From NCBI GenBank assembly GCA_028622995.1, contig JAJQJQ010000081.1, positions 124,001-188,000 on the forward strand: a stretch of 64,000 bases of DNA. The letters are read 5' to 3'. The notes under the pieces are model-generated. The model was not told the origin of the DNA and made no database searches. It saw only the letters and a list, made by a program, of their open reading frames with translations. The first letter of the stretch is position 1; each line of letters starts with the position of its first letter. Below, in pieces: positions 40,686 through 51,490 of this stretch. Position numbers and translations under genes: made by a program. This stretch comes from Panagrolaimus kolymaensis (Eukaryota; Nematoda; Chromadorea; Rhabditida; Panagrolaimidae).

Positions 40686-42865
40686 TTCTTTAGTCTTTGT
40701 CAAATCACAAAAATGTCTTCTGTAAAATTAAGGTAAATAACAGGAAAATAGTAAAAGTTTTTGATGGAAAAAAAGCAGAAAAACTAAAAATAGGATTCTC
40801 CGTTGCAGCATTGTTCGTTGTAAAAGTCCAAAATAACGCGGAAATATGAAATTTTTGTTGATATCGATGGATAACAACTACTGCATCTTCTTGAAATCAT
40901 GCTCCATTTCCAGCTATTCTCATTTTTGATATACTATGAAAAACACAACAGCAAACAATGGGTTTTAAAAATGACCAAATTCATGCTCAATGAAAGAAGT
41001 ATTTTGGAGAAAGATTTACTATTTTTATTAACAGTAAACAAGCATATTGAAGTTTATGCAACAAGCTGAAATATCGACGATTTATTGAATGGATTATGCA
41101 TTCACTTTGAATTAACTCTTTATCAAGTTTTTAGTGACAATGCTACTCTTGTAATATATGCGAAACTCATGCAACTATGTTATTGTTTCGCTATCTCTGT
41201 TATCAATGAATGGCGCAAACTTTTAACAAAACTAGTATCTACTGCGCCTTATTCCTTTTGATCTCGCTCAATTTTTTTAGCTAACTTCTCTAAGTTATGT
41301 TTTAAAAGAATCCCCTATCCTCCAAGTATGTTTAAACAAAAACTCCAAAATAAAGCAAAAATTACATTTGAGATATTTGAAGCCGTGTATTTCCATCGAA
41401 ACCAGAAGCACAAGTATCACATCCAGCAAAAACAGGCACTATAAATTCCTCGATTTGATCACCATTTGTTATAAGAAATGAACCATCTTTTGCTGAACCA
41501 TAAACAAATTCAATCCAATCTGGAGACACAACAGGAATGTTGGTTATGATTGCTTGCTAAAAAATTACAGGTTAAAGCAATTCAGTTGTTAGCCAAAAGA
41601 AAACATACTTTATATTTGTCAGAAGCAGTATCACAATATTTTGCAATCAAGTGAGTGGTTTCAGCTTTCATTGATCCAGACGCAATACCACCAAGTAGTT
41701 TAATTTCGTCAAAAAGAAAAGCCTAAAGAGGAAAACAAGTTATTTTAAATCTTTACAAACAAATAAACATACTCGTTCATAGAAGTCCAAGCCAGTCACA
41801 GTAATATTATAACCAAGCAAAGTAAGAGCCAATAAAGGATACGGAGCTTTCGGAATTTTTCCAACACGAGTCATAGCTTGAATAATTGCCAAAGGTCCAT
41901 AAATTCTTGCTCCAATGTTTCGTAAATGTTCATAAAATACACCTTCAAATTCAGGAATAATAAAACTAAAGTCAAGAAACTTGTGAGGCAAAGATAAAAT
42001 TTTTTGGACATGAAGATTTGCAACCTTGGCTTTTGATTCTTTCAGAAGCTAAAATATCATATTCATTTAAACATAAATAATGGAGAAAACAATGTAAGAA
42101 AAACATACCATATAAGCTTGATCAAGAAGTTGTGTAAGATTTTCATTAAGATTTTCTTGTCCATCAGTAACAACTAAATAAATTCTTTTTGTTGTTGGTT
42201 GTGTGCTCCAACTTGAATCAAATAAGCTGTCTTCTTCCATTTCTTTAGTTGTTGTCAAAGCTCTTTTGTAAAATTAAATCAAATAACAGGAAAATTATAA
42301 AAGTAAGAGAATTGCCAGTTTTTTTTATTTGAAAAAGAAAATGAAAAAATAGGACTGATTTTTCTCAATTAAAAGCATCGTTCGTTGTAAAAGTCCAAAC
42401 TCACGCGGTAATATGAATTTTTTCTTGCCATCAATGGATAACTAACTACTTCATCCGTATGAAACTTGCTTTTGTATGTCCATTTTCAACCCATTTTTAT
42501 TTTTGATTTTATGAAAACTCAACAGGAAACCATGGATTTCATAAAAACATGATGATGATCTTGCTTGAGATAAGGGAACCATGGTTTTTGGAGACAATTA
42601 ACGATTTTAATTAACAGTAAACGGCCTTATCAAGGTTTATGAAACAAGTCATTAATCTCTATGATTCAACCTGTAACTATTGATACAATGTTAGAATGTA
42701 GCTGTTTTTGTTAATGATAAGCGCCGCCGCAAACATTCTCATTTAAAAGAGCGATTACTGTTCCTTATTGCCTTCAATTTCGCTCCATTTTTTGACTAAC
42801 TTCTCTAAGTTTCCTTAAAAAGAATTCTAACCTCCTGGAAGTAAGTTCAAATCCAAAACACAAAA
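39825..42865. repeat. Direct tandem duplication of the 5' half of the TopBP1-type gene and its upstream DNA
   Basis: Unit A spans about 39825-41345 and unit B about 41362-42865. They share exons 1 to 3, most of exon 4, intron positions, and about 600 bp of upstream sequence (for example TTCGTTGTAAAAGTCCAAA and CTAACTTCTCTAAGTT in both). Homology breaks inside exon 4 in unit A, exactly where unit B ends against unit A. Confidence 0.85.
41362..42240 (-). CDS. Truncated tandem copy of the TopBP1-type gene
   Basis: Exons 42240-42109, 42048-41773, 41722-41609 and 41556-41362 give 238 aa, with splice sites matching those of the full copy and exons 2 and 3 of identical length. It keeps the BRCT0 and BRCT1 blocks but stops early in BRCT2 (CASGF.. 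then stop) because the duplicated segment ends there. There are no internal stops or frameshifts, and the amino-acid changes are mostly mild, so it may still be expressed as a short BRCT protein. It may equally be a young pseudogene. It could compete for phospho-partners of the full protein; that is speculation. Confidence 0.75.
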
Positions 42866-42990
42866 TAAAAGATATTTATTTATACGAAACAGAAAAAAAT
42901 AACAAAAGTGATACAATATATAGGTCACAAGAATAAATAAGAAAAAACAATTAAAAAATAAATAACATGAGTATCTTTGGTATCAGCAGT

Positions 42991-43332
42991 TTAAACAGCA
43001 GCATTGACAATAATAGTTGTTTGAAGACCTTCTCCTTCTTTAAGAATCAGCTTAGCAATCAAGTTTATCAACAGTTTCAATCTTTTGAGCACCTAAAAAA
43101 CGAATATATTTAAAGACCAAAATAATTGACAAAAGAAACATACCAGCTTCATCGAAAAGATGTGGGTCATGTTCGTGATGTTCTAAAAGTTCAGCTTTTC
43201 TTGGATCACGATATTCAGCACGAGCGGTGTTTTGTTCAGGTTGAGCTTCTTCAAAATCATCATATTCGGTTGATTGAACAGCTTCATGTATATCATCGGT
43301 AGTTTTGCCACAGGAAGTATCATTTTTACGGG
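42991..43332 (-). pseudogene. Remnant of a small acidic protein gene
   Basis: Two exons on the minus strand, 43332-43144 and 43092-42991, joined by a good GTATGT...TTTTTTAG intron. The first reads as acidic sequence (YDDFEEAQPEQ, ARAEYRDPRKAELLEHHEHD). In the second exon the joined frame stops after IETVDKLDC (stop at 43052-43054), while the neighbouring frame continues open as IAKLILKEGEG to a stop at 42991. One inserted base would explain this. No start codon is found; upstream lies the repeat at 43351-43500. Function unknown. Confidence 0.5.
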
Positions 43333-43350
43333 CTATTCGCAGTTGGAGGA

Positions 43351-43500
43351 AATGGCTAAGCTAGAGCTTAGCCAAAATGGTCTTAGCACGAAAGTTTCCT
43401 TTTGCTTATTCCGCAACCAAAACTTAGCCATTTTCCGCAAGCAAAAGTCTTAGCCATTATTTTTTTTGCAATAAGGTGGCTTAGCCATTTTGGTTTAGCT
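43351..43500. repeat. Repeat rich in CTTAGCCATTTT motifs with a terminal hairpin
   Basis: Begins with the perfect inverted repeat GGCTAAGC-TAGA-GCTTAGCC and contains four or five CTTAGCCATT or inverted copies, ending TTAGCCATTTTGG. A short non-coding element; no target-site duplication recognised. Confidence 0.55.
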
Positions 43501-43922
43501 AATGTTTTGACATTGCTTTTACATAATTTTGGCTAGTATTTTTCCTTTTTTTTTTATAAAAATGTTTACAAATACTTTCAAACACATATCCACACAAAGA
43601 GTTTTATTTTCCATTTTTAAACATTGCCCATAAAATTGTTACTACTTTGAAAAGTTATTAATCTTTCAACTATGGATCGTCATAGATTTTTAAGTACCAC
43701 TTTTAGTAATCGAGGTGTTAATATCTTTCCATTATCGCTCTCAGTTCATGTTTTTTATTGGCTTTAAAGTGCCTCAAGATTAAATTCAAATAACTCAAGG
43801 AAAAAATAGTTTTAAAAGCTGAAGTATTGTTCAGAAGAAAAGCTAAAGGTTTAGAAACCATTTCACGTTTGTTTCAAGCTTTTGCGTTGCAGTTGAATTC
43901 CAGAATACATTCTAATCTTAGC

Positions 43923-44099
43923 TAGACCTGGAAACGGGCCGACTTTTTCACGGCCCGGTCCGGCCCGGGCCCAAAATGTTCAGGCCCGGCCCGGCCCGCC
44001 TTTTTCCTTGGTCCTCCCTGTGATTTTTTGATTTTTTTTAAAAAAACTTTAGGCCCGGCCCGGGCTTTGCGGGCCGAGTCAGGCCCGTTTCCACCCCTA
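43923..44099. mobile_element. 177-bp hAT-type MITE with 8-bp target-site duplication
   Basis: Terminal inverted repeats TAGACCTGGAAACGGGCC and (inverted) TAGGGGTGGAAACGGGCC enclose a strikingly G/C-rich interior of GGCCCGG runs. It is flanked on both sides by ATCTTAGC (43915-43922 and 44100-44107). An 8-bp duplication plus TA-GGG-type ends is the hAT hallmark. No coding capacity, so non-autonomous. Confidence 0.88.
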
Positions 44100-44107
44100 A
44101 TCTTAGC

Positions 44108-45453
44108 TATTAAGTAAACCTAAAATATCATCTTGCATTCTTGTTTTTTATTATTATTATTAATATTGGCAGATTTTCAAGGGTTAGCTCCGATTATATT
44201 TTTTTAATGTAGAAGCGTGCATGAATAAAACTTCACTTCTTGCTGTATGACAATTATTATTCCGTTTAATAAAAAAATGATCGTTCATTGATTTAATGAA
44301 ATTGATATTGATTGTGTAATAATAATAACAGGATAACTTTGTTTTATCTATATTGAATATTTTTCCTAGCTTTAAATACCGGAGCTTACAAGATGAGATA
44401 AGTTGATAGGCTTTTTTTATTATTATTATATTTCATTTGCTAGTGACTTTGTAAAACATACTTCATTTTTCAAAGCATTCAAGATAATTATGATGTTACA
44501 TGCAAAGCTGTTTTTTTTTGTAAGGAAAATATCTTTTCGACGAGTTTATTTGGGTTGATAATGGTGCTAGGCTTTTATGATAAAATAAACAAGGGCAGTA
44601 TTTAGATATAAGTTTCTCGAATAACAGTATCATTTTGATTACACGCGCACATTTACCATATAAATTCAGCAAAATCAAATTTTTTTCCTTATAAAAAAAT
44701 GTATTACAACCATTTTCTTTACTGTTAATAGTTATCGAAGTAGATAAACATAATTTTGGCTGTAATCAATCATGGAATACACATAGATGCTGTTAGAATA
44801 AACAAGAAAAGAAAAGGATGAATCTACCATTTTAAAAGTATGTAATGATGGAAGTCATTGCTTCTCTTGTCAGAGCATGAAATAAGATCGTGTGCAAAAC
44901 ATGGCATATGCAAGTATTTTTATTCTCCTATTAACAATAAGTTTCCAAAATCTCTTGAGTTTCGTAAAGCTTCCTGGGTTTATGAAGAAGGAAAAAAAGT
45001 TGTAACCATTATTAAAGAAAAAGTTGAACGAGGTCGAGATTGGAGTCGCAGCTGTCAACATTAATGATGAAAGCTCACTTACCTGGAAAGCATTGAATTG
45101 AAAAGCAGCAAAAATGTATAAATTAAAGTTCTGAAAATGAAGAGGACACTGCTCCCAATCCTAAACGTTCCTAAATATTGTTTTTGGTTCAGATTCTTTA
45201 AACACAGAAAGGACATAAACATATTCTGAAAACTCATTGATCACTGAAAAATGCAGAATATTTTTCGAAGACCTTTCAGATTTTACGAAAAGAATGAAAT
45301 GAACGTCATTTGCCTCTACCAAATTAAATGCCACTCCGTCCCAATGCCACCAAATATGATCAACTATTTGAATCGCCCATATTTAATCATCACTAATAGC
45401 ATCGAAAATCACAACAATCACAAAGTAACAGTTTACATTTGCCAAATATAAAA
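44108..45453. other. Intergenic, no gene seen
   Basis: About 1.3 kb. Two overlapping 60-70 codon frames on opposite strands near 44858-45064, and one at 45251-45451, lack splice signals and recognisable sequence. They may be gene fragments but are not called. Confidence 0.45.
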
Positions 45454-45875
45454 ATGTTTGATACCAATAATATCAATCCAAGAACACCCTATCAAAGCCC
45501 AAAATTAGTTAGTTCTTTGGATGATTCAATGGCACCGATTTTAATTTTCAATGGCGGTAATGAGCAATATCATTGATAAAGATAACCGTTTATCGCCTCA
45601 TTTTCTCGTTATTTATTTTTTAAATCCATTCTTTTTTTGGACCAGCAAATGCTCAAGAATATTTTAATCCTCTTAATCATTCAACGGTCAACAACCCATT
45701 AGCTTCCATTAGTGCATTGCGAAAGCTCGCATTTACAGCTAATTCTCAACAACTTCAACTTCATATTGAATGCATACGAGATGTTCTTACTAAATCCATG
45801 ACTCGGCTTGGTCAATTTTTACAAGCCATAAATATATTGGATAACCTTTCTCATTCACCTTCATCAACATATTGA
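45454..45875 (+). CDS. Hypothetical 110-aa protein
   Basis: Not recognised. Two exons, 45454-45556 and 45646-45875, joined by an 89-bp GTAATG...ACCAG intron, keep one frame for 110 residues. The first exon is Pro/Ser/Asn-rich (NPRTPYQSP); the second is helical and amphipathic (NPLASISALRKLAF, LQLHIECIRDVLTKSMTRLGQFLQAINILDNL), which would suit a short coiled or helical-bundle subunit. The intron preserving the frame is the main support; the acceptor lacks a strong T-rich tract immediately before CAG. It may be a real gene or a remnant. Confidence 0.45.
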
Positions 45876-47437
45876 ATTCCAACAGCTCCATTTATTTTGG
45901 CACAAAAACATAAATTATGAAATAAATAATGGAAAATTAAAATTAAAAATCCTGATGAAAAACTTCTTTTTGTTAATTATTGCTACTTGTTGCCTCACCA
46001 AAGAGGATTTTTTGATTATATCAGTCACTGATGATCGGTGAGAATTAAATGATACAAAAGTTAGTTAAATTTCACGTCGAGCTACAACGATAAATACTCC
46101 ATCAAAAACTCCACCATCGGGAGTTTCCCTCGTCGTTAAAGCAATTCAAAGGCTTTGGGCTATCATTCAAGGTGTAATGTCTTTTGATACAAAAAATTGG
46201 AGATTAGTTATTGGAAGATTTAGAAAAAATGTTCATATAGAATTTGAACCATAGGCATAGATACCTTTAAAGAAAAATCTTTAATCTTATAATTCGATGT
46301 TAAAATTAAAAGAAAATGAACTTCAAATAATTGTGGCGGATAAAGCTTAAATTTTAACCAATTCAACTTCGTGTAAACCTTGCACACTAAATCCTGTGTT
46401 TGTTGAATCACCAGATATGATTGCAGTTTGTTTGGTTAGTAGTGAAACCGATATTTATTTCATAGTTTTCAAAGATTAATCAATCGACCCCAAAATTAAA
46501 GACAACAAGACTTTGCAAATGATTATTAAATAACACATATTGTAGTATTCCAAATTAGTCCTTCCATCACATCTCAGAAAGTCTTTCCATAAGTTTATCA
46601 TAGCAAAATCAATATCATTGTCATTTAGAATGACCATGATGATGGGTGGATAGAAGATAAAGAAGACGACTTTTTCAACAATGCCGGCGGGTGTCAAGAA
46701 GTTAATCTTGATACTGCAACCTCCGAAATTTCCAATCAAACCATTGTTATAAAATTTTTGATTTATACTGCTCCAGCTTAATGTGCTTGATTAGTTTTGA
46801 TCTCAATCAATATCCAAAAGCTAAAAAAGAAACCACAGTACATTCGTGGTCAGCTTACAGGTTTCAGTTCTGCATGTTCAATAAAGTGATGAAATGATAT
46901 TGGTTATAACTCATACATGTTATCCATATAAAAGTTTAATAATTCATTAGTTAGAGATTTGAAGACACTTTTGTGAGTCCTTAATGCTTTGATGACAAAA
47001 ATAATCTCTAATAGAAAAAGATTAAAATAATTAAGCCTAATCAGTAACATATTAATAAATCTGTTTTTGGAAAAAAAGAGTAGTCACTTAAATAATTCGT
47101 TTCTTTCAATCTGATTTTTTTTCTCTAATATCCACTATCAATAGACAAATCATGAGATGTACCAGAAGAAGTACATAAAACAAAGCTAGGAGTTAAAAAA
47201 ACAACTTTGAAAACAACTAAAATAATAATCAATTACATGGCGATTCATTAACAAAACGTTGTAGTCAATAGAAGATTTGATTGTCAGTCAGAAGGTTAAA
47301 ATAAAACAATATATCATCATTTATATCCTTTTTATAAAATTAAAAAACAATAAAACAATATTAGTAAAAAACGGGAAAAAAAAATCAAGCTTTTTTTTAA
47401 ATTAGCTTTTCTTCAACAAAGTTTAGCAAATGAGAAC
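45876..47437. other. Intergenic with possible coding remnants
   Basis: About 1.6 kb. A 57-codon open stretch at about 46075-46254 (contains VVKAIQRLWAIIQGV and WRLVIGRFRKN) has gene-like codon use but a stop before it and no ATG or acceptor. An 87-codon minus-strand frame at 46476-46739 is hydrophobic and unsupported. Both may be decayed exons. Confidence 0.35.
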
Positions 47438-47698
47438 TCAAAATTTCAAATTTTGCGCCCTTTTACTCTCCTTTGGCAAAATGCGTGCGAATCTTCTTAT
47501 TCCGCCACATGAGCATACACCATTTTTACCACGTCCAAAGAGCCGATAAATCCAATTAATAAAAAAAAGTTTGATGTTTTGAATCATGTCGGTCTTCTTT
47601 TCACCAATTTCATTCGGCGGTGCGCTGCTAATTGAAATACAGTCATGCCCTTCTTCGACGATATGTTTATCAATGTTGACAGTTTTTTCAGCCGACAT
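47438..47698 (-). CDS. Hypothetical small Cys-containing basic protein
   Basis: Not recognised. A single-exon frame of 86 aa starting MSAEKTVNID. A canonical TTTTCAG acceptor ends 34 nt upstream of the ATG, consistent with trans-splicing or a 5' UTR intron. The middle has a short hydrophobic amphipathic segment (IKLFFINWIYRLF), followed by CSCGG and a basic C-terminus. No polyadenylation signal is seen close by. The acceptor and composition give moderate support only. Confidence 0.4.
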   Translation of the reverse strand: MSAEKTVNIDKHIVEEGHDCISISSAPPNEIGEKKTDMIQNIKLFFINWIYRLFGRGKNGVCSCGGIRRFARILPKESKRAQNLKF

Positions 47699-48283
47699 CT
47701 TTGACAAGTGATTCAAGTAAACGGTTAGTATCTGAAAATAAGAACATTAGCAAGATGTTGAAAAGTATGTAAACGAATAAGTTTGGAACACGCAAATTCC
47801 CAGAATAATTTCAACAAATGGAAGAAAAACAAGAGCAACATTATCTTCGAACAAAAAAATGAGCAAATTGAGAAAAAAAATTTGAAATTAAACAAGCAAG
47901 AAAAAAAGTGCGAGCCATTATTCTCTCTTTTCCCTTAGAGAGAAGACAATGGGAGCATGGAGTGGCAAGTTGTGTCCAATTTGCTCGTGGGCATATTTTG
48001 AATTTTCAAACTTGCGCTTTGGTTTACAACAGTCAAATAATTTGCAGTAAAGAAAGCTTTGCGCATCTCAAAAAACAAAGAAGTTGGGGATATTAAACAA
48101 AAATTTAAAAAAATTATAGTAAACTAAAACAGAGAAAAGTTGGATGAAATAAAAATTGAATAGTATTTTGCGACGAAAAAAGCATGAGGCAATCTTTCAT
48201 GTTTTTTGCTTACATTTTAAATTTTCAGCATTATTTTTTTATAGATTGGATTGATTTAAAAATAAGAGTTTGTACATAATGAA

Positions 48284-48412
48284 TAGGGTGGACCATCTAC
48301 CGGTAGATCTACCGATCTACCGCGAAAACTGTTCGCTCCAATACAAAAAACAAAAGGGGAACACTTTTCGCGGTAGATTTCGGTAGATCTACCGGTAGAT
48401 CGGTCCACCCTA
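48284..48412. mobile_element. 129-bp palindromic hAT-type MITE with 8-bp target-site duplication
   Basis: Ends TAGGGTGGACC and its inverse enclose arms built from ATCTACCGGTAGATCTACCG, with CGCGAAAA/TTTTCGCG at the inner ends and a loop of about 35 bp. ATAATGAA is duplicated exactly on either side (48276-48283 and 48413-48420). Non-coding. Confidence 0.9.
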
Positions 48413-48863
48413 ATAATGAATATTGGATTTTTATTTCAAAGAAGCTCAAAGGTATTCTACAAAAAGATGATAGTTTCGATGTTTTAGAAGATAACGAGAA
48501 AAGTTTCATTGATGTGAGAAGATTAGCCTCTTTTCGCATTTCTCAACATATTTCTGAACTTTATTTGTTTATTTGATATATATGGTTCATTATTTTTACT
48601 TATCACTTGTCGTTGTGCAAATTTTCGTGAATCAACCACCTCAGGTTATTTTTTTCTTCTCAAGGATAACGAGGGATGGACCAACTGCAAAACAATAAAA
48701 CCATATAAAAGCAAACCAGCATAGTTCATGCTTTATTATTTTGCTGAGGAGAAGTAATTTGGTTTTCATTGGGGTTTGACTTTTTAAGAATAATTATTAT
48801 AAATCGCTTGCTTTATTCTTTTACTATAAAAATTATTTTTAGTTTTCACTGTTATCTCACGAG

Positions 48864-49655
48864 ATGGTCAACTTTATTATGAAATTAATGAAGAAGATTA
48901 CGGAAATTGATTTTAACTCTTCAAATAATCATTTTGATTTCCTTACTCTTCCTTGGGTTTGTCAAAAGAGATTTGCTGAAATTTGTGATCCATCAACTTT
49001 GAAAACTTTTGCTTCAATTAATGATTCAACTAAAAATCTCGCAAAACGATGTCATAAAATTAAAAAAATTGAAATAATTGTTTATGAATCTGCATGCAAT
49101 TATACCCTTTCATGTTATTGTAATGAAAATGAATTTTGCAGAGGAGTCAATGGATATGAAATTTCTTCACTCAAAAACAAGCTTGACTCGGTTGAATCAG
49201 TTTGTATAAAAAATTGGTATGGAAAAAATGATATTCTCTTTTTCCAAAGCTTGCCTGTTAATTTAAACTCTATCAAACGACTCATACTCCATGTTCGCCA
49301 TATGAATCCTGACGATTTGAAGCAACTAATCTCGCCTGGTTTGATAGAATTAGATTACATAGGTGGAATTATATCCAATTATCCTTTGGAAAAGTTTGTT
49401 GGTTTTATTAAAGATTTATCAAAGCTTCATGAATTTGAGTGAGTCTATCCTGTTTTCTTTGATATAAAAAAGAAAAATATTTTTAGCTTTTCGATGGGGC
49501 TTTTTTATACTACTTTACCCTTTGAATTTAATCTTCTCTCACAAGAACTTCTTCGATGCAAAGATCTTATCGTTCGCATTGATGACATTATGTTATCAGT
49601 ATTGAATCAAACTGTCCTTAAAAAACTGGTGGTTAATTATAAATTAGTTCCTTGA
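48864..49655 (+). CDS. Nematode F-box-like protein
   Basis: Two exons, 48864-49438 and 49487-49655, encode 247 aa. Residues about 23-65 (FDFLTLPWVCQKRFAEICDPSTLKTFASIN) have the Leu-Pro, Ile-Cys and final hydrophobic spacing of an F-box. The rest is a leucine-rich, repeat-like region (SIKRLILHVRHMNPDDLKQLI, DLIVRIDDIMLSVLNQTVLKKL) typical of the fast-evolving substrate-binding halves of nematode F-box proteins. These act as adaptors of SCF ubiquitin ligases. A truncated copy lies 0.9 kb downstream and two further F-box-like genes follow, so this is a local expansion. The start at 48864 is preferred, though a second in-frame ATG follows five codons later. Confidence 0.7.
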
Positions 49656-50568
49656 GTTAAAATTTTTTCCGAAAATATCTTTTTTCTGTTTTTCTAGAAT
49701 TTTATTTATTTTTACAAAAATTATGTTTCGTAATAAAAATTATACTGATATGTTGCTTGAAAATAAAAATAAAAACGTTGATGCCTTTTTTCTACTTTAA
49801 AATAATTTGTAATGGCTTTTTATTTTGTTGGTTAAATATCGAGACTTTGTAAAGAACGAAAACTGCTATTAAAAAATGTTTCCGGACATACAATTGAAAT
49901 TTCAACTTTTTCTTTCTCCATTTTTTAAGTTTTGAAACTTTCTAAATTTTTAAATGTATGTATTTGAGTTTCATTGTTTTGACTTTTTTGGTTAATGGCG
50001 GAGATTCAATTAAATGATTTAGAATAAATTATGCTATTTTTTGTAATTTTTACATTCCTTTTATTTCTTGGGGTTGCTTAATTATTTTTCTAGTTACAAT
50101 TGGAAGAAGTGAAAATGTTTTAATTGAAATCAATCATGCGACTTTTGGTGATGATGCTTTTGTAACAGTTAACGGGAATATTCTTAAATATTTTTTGGCT
50201 GTTATTGTATCGCAACTGCGAATTTTTGTTTTTTTGAATCATCAATCTCATATAAAATAACCACAACAATTTTAGAGCTTATATAAAATACTTCTTATTT
50301 GGTATTTCTTTATAAGGCATCCATGAAGTTGGAAGATGACCTAATTTTATGTGTATTTGTTCTTTGTTATTGTTTTCATGCCATGACACATCTCAATGTA
50401 TGGCAAGCATGAAAAACAGTGAGAGATATTTAAGTAAAAACATTTTTGAAAAAAACCATACTCTATTTTTATTTTACTTTTATCAATCAATCTTTCTCTC
50501 TTCTTTTAAGTTTTGCAAATTGCAATGGATGGTTCAAATAAAATGTTTATGGAGCTAAAAAATTATTG

Positions 50569-50847
50569 ATGAAGAATTTGAAAAGAAAATTTCCTCACGA
50601 TGAAGCTTTTGATTTTCCTTCCCTTCCATGGGTATGTCAACGACGATTGGCAGAAATTTGTGATCCATCAACTTTAAAAAATTTTGCTTCAATTAATGCT
50701 TCAATGAATAAACTTTCAAAGAGATGTCATATAATCAACCGAGTTAAAGTCAATATTAAATTTACTTCCGCTTGTAGTTTTACTGCCTCATGTTTCTGTA
50801 ACAAAGACGAATATTGCAAAGAAATGTGTGATATCAATATTATGTGA
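50569..50847 (+). pseudogene. Truncated copy of the F-box-like gene
   Basis: A 92-codon frame whose first 80 residues match the start of the 48864 gene (FDFPSLPWVCQRRLAEICDP, STLKNFASIN, KRCHIINRVKVN, CSFTASCFCNKDEYC) and then stops. The whole variable C-terminal half is missing. A short downstream motif (ATGGCGGAGATT) is shared by the two loci, so flanking DNA was duplicated too. A functional F-box-only protein cannot be excluded. Confidence 0.6.
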
Positions 50848-51490
50848 TTGATTTATATCATTTTCACATTTGTTTCAAATGGCGGAGATTGAATAAAAAA
50901 ATTATGTTTTGTTAGTTAATTTGTTGTTGGATTACGATACTTGGAACTTTAACTTAGAGTGAATATTCTCACTTAGTTTCTGCATACAAATTTCTGAATA
51001 ATATCAATCGCCAACTGTGTTATTCTGAATGGTTCGTAAAGAAACCAAAGTGAATCATTATTGCGTCATCAAAATTAGAAGATGAAAAAAATAGACGGCG
51101 AAGAGGTATCCGAAGATTGATGCTGACGTTATTGACATGGATGGCTGATATTTATATACAGTTTTTGTGATTTTTTGAATGATGAAAAAAATATGCAAAA
51201 AATTTACATTTTTTTTCCTTTGTTGTTTGTTATTGTTTTTGCACAAAAAAGTTGCATACAATCGAACAACAATATTTGGCATTTTGCCTTTGCCTTTTTT
51301 CCAGTCTTGACTGACCTATGTAAATAAATAAAGATTTTGATTGATTTTTCCTGACTATGACTTTTGTGGCTATAATTGCAAGCCATAAATAAACTCATTA
51401 GTTATTCCTTGCGCATTTTCTTCTTCCTCATTTTTGCTTCACAAAGTTTTTATATCTAACTTCTGAACTCAAAAAAAAAGAAGAAGAATA
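50848..51490. other. Intergenic, no gene seen
   Basis: About 0.6 kb of A/T-rich sequence; two minus-strand frames near 51.06-51.4 kb are low-complexity and overlap each other. Confidence 0.4.
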
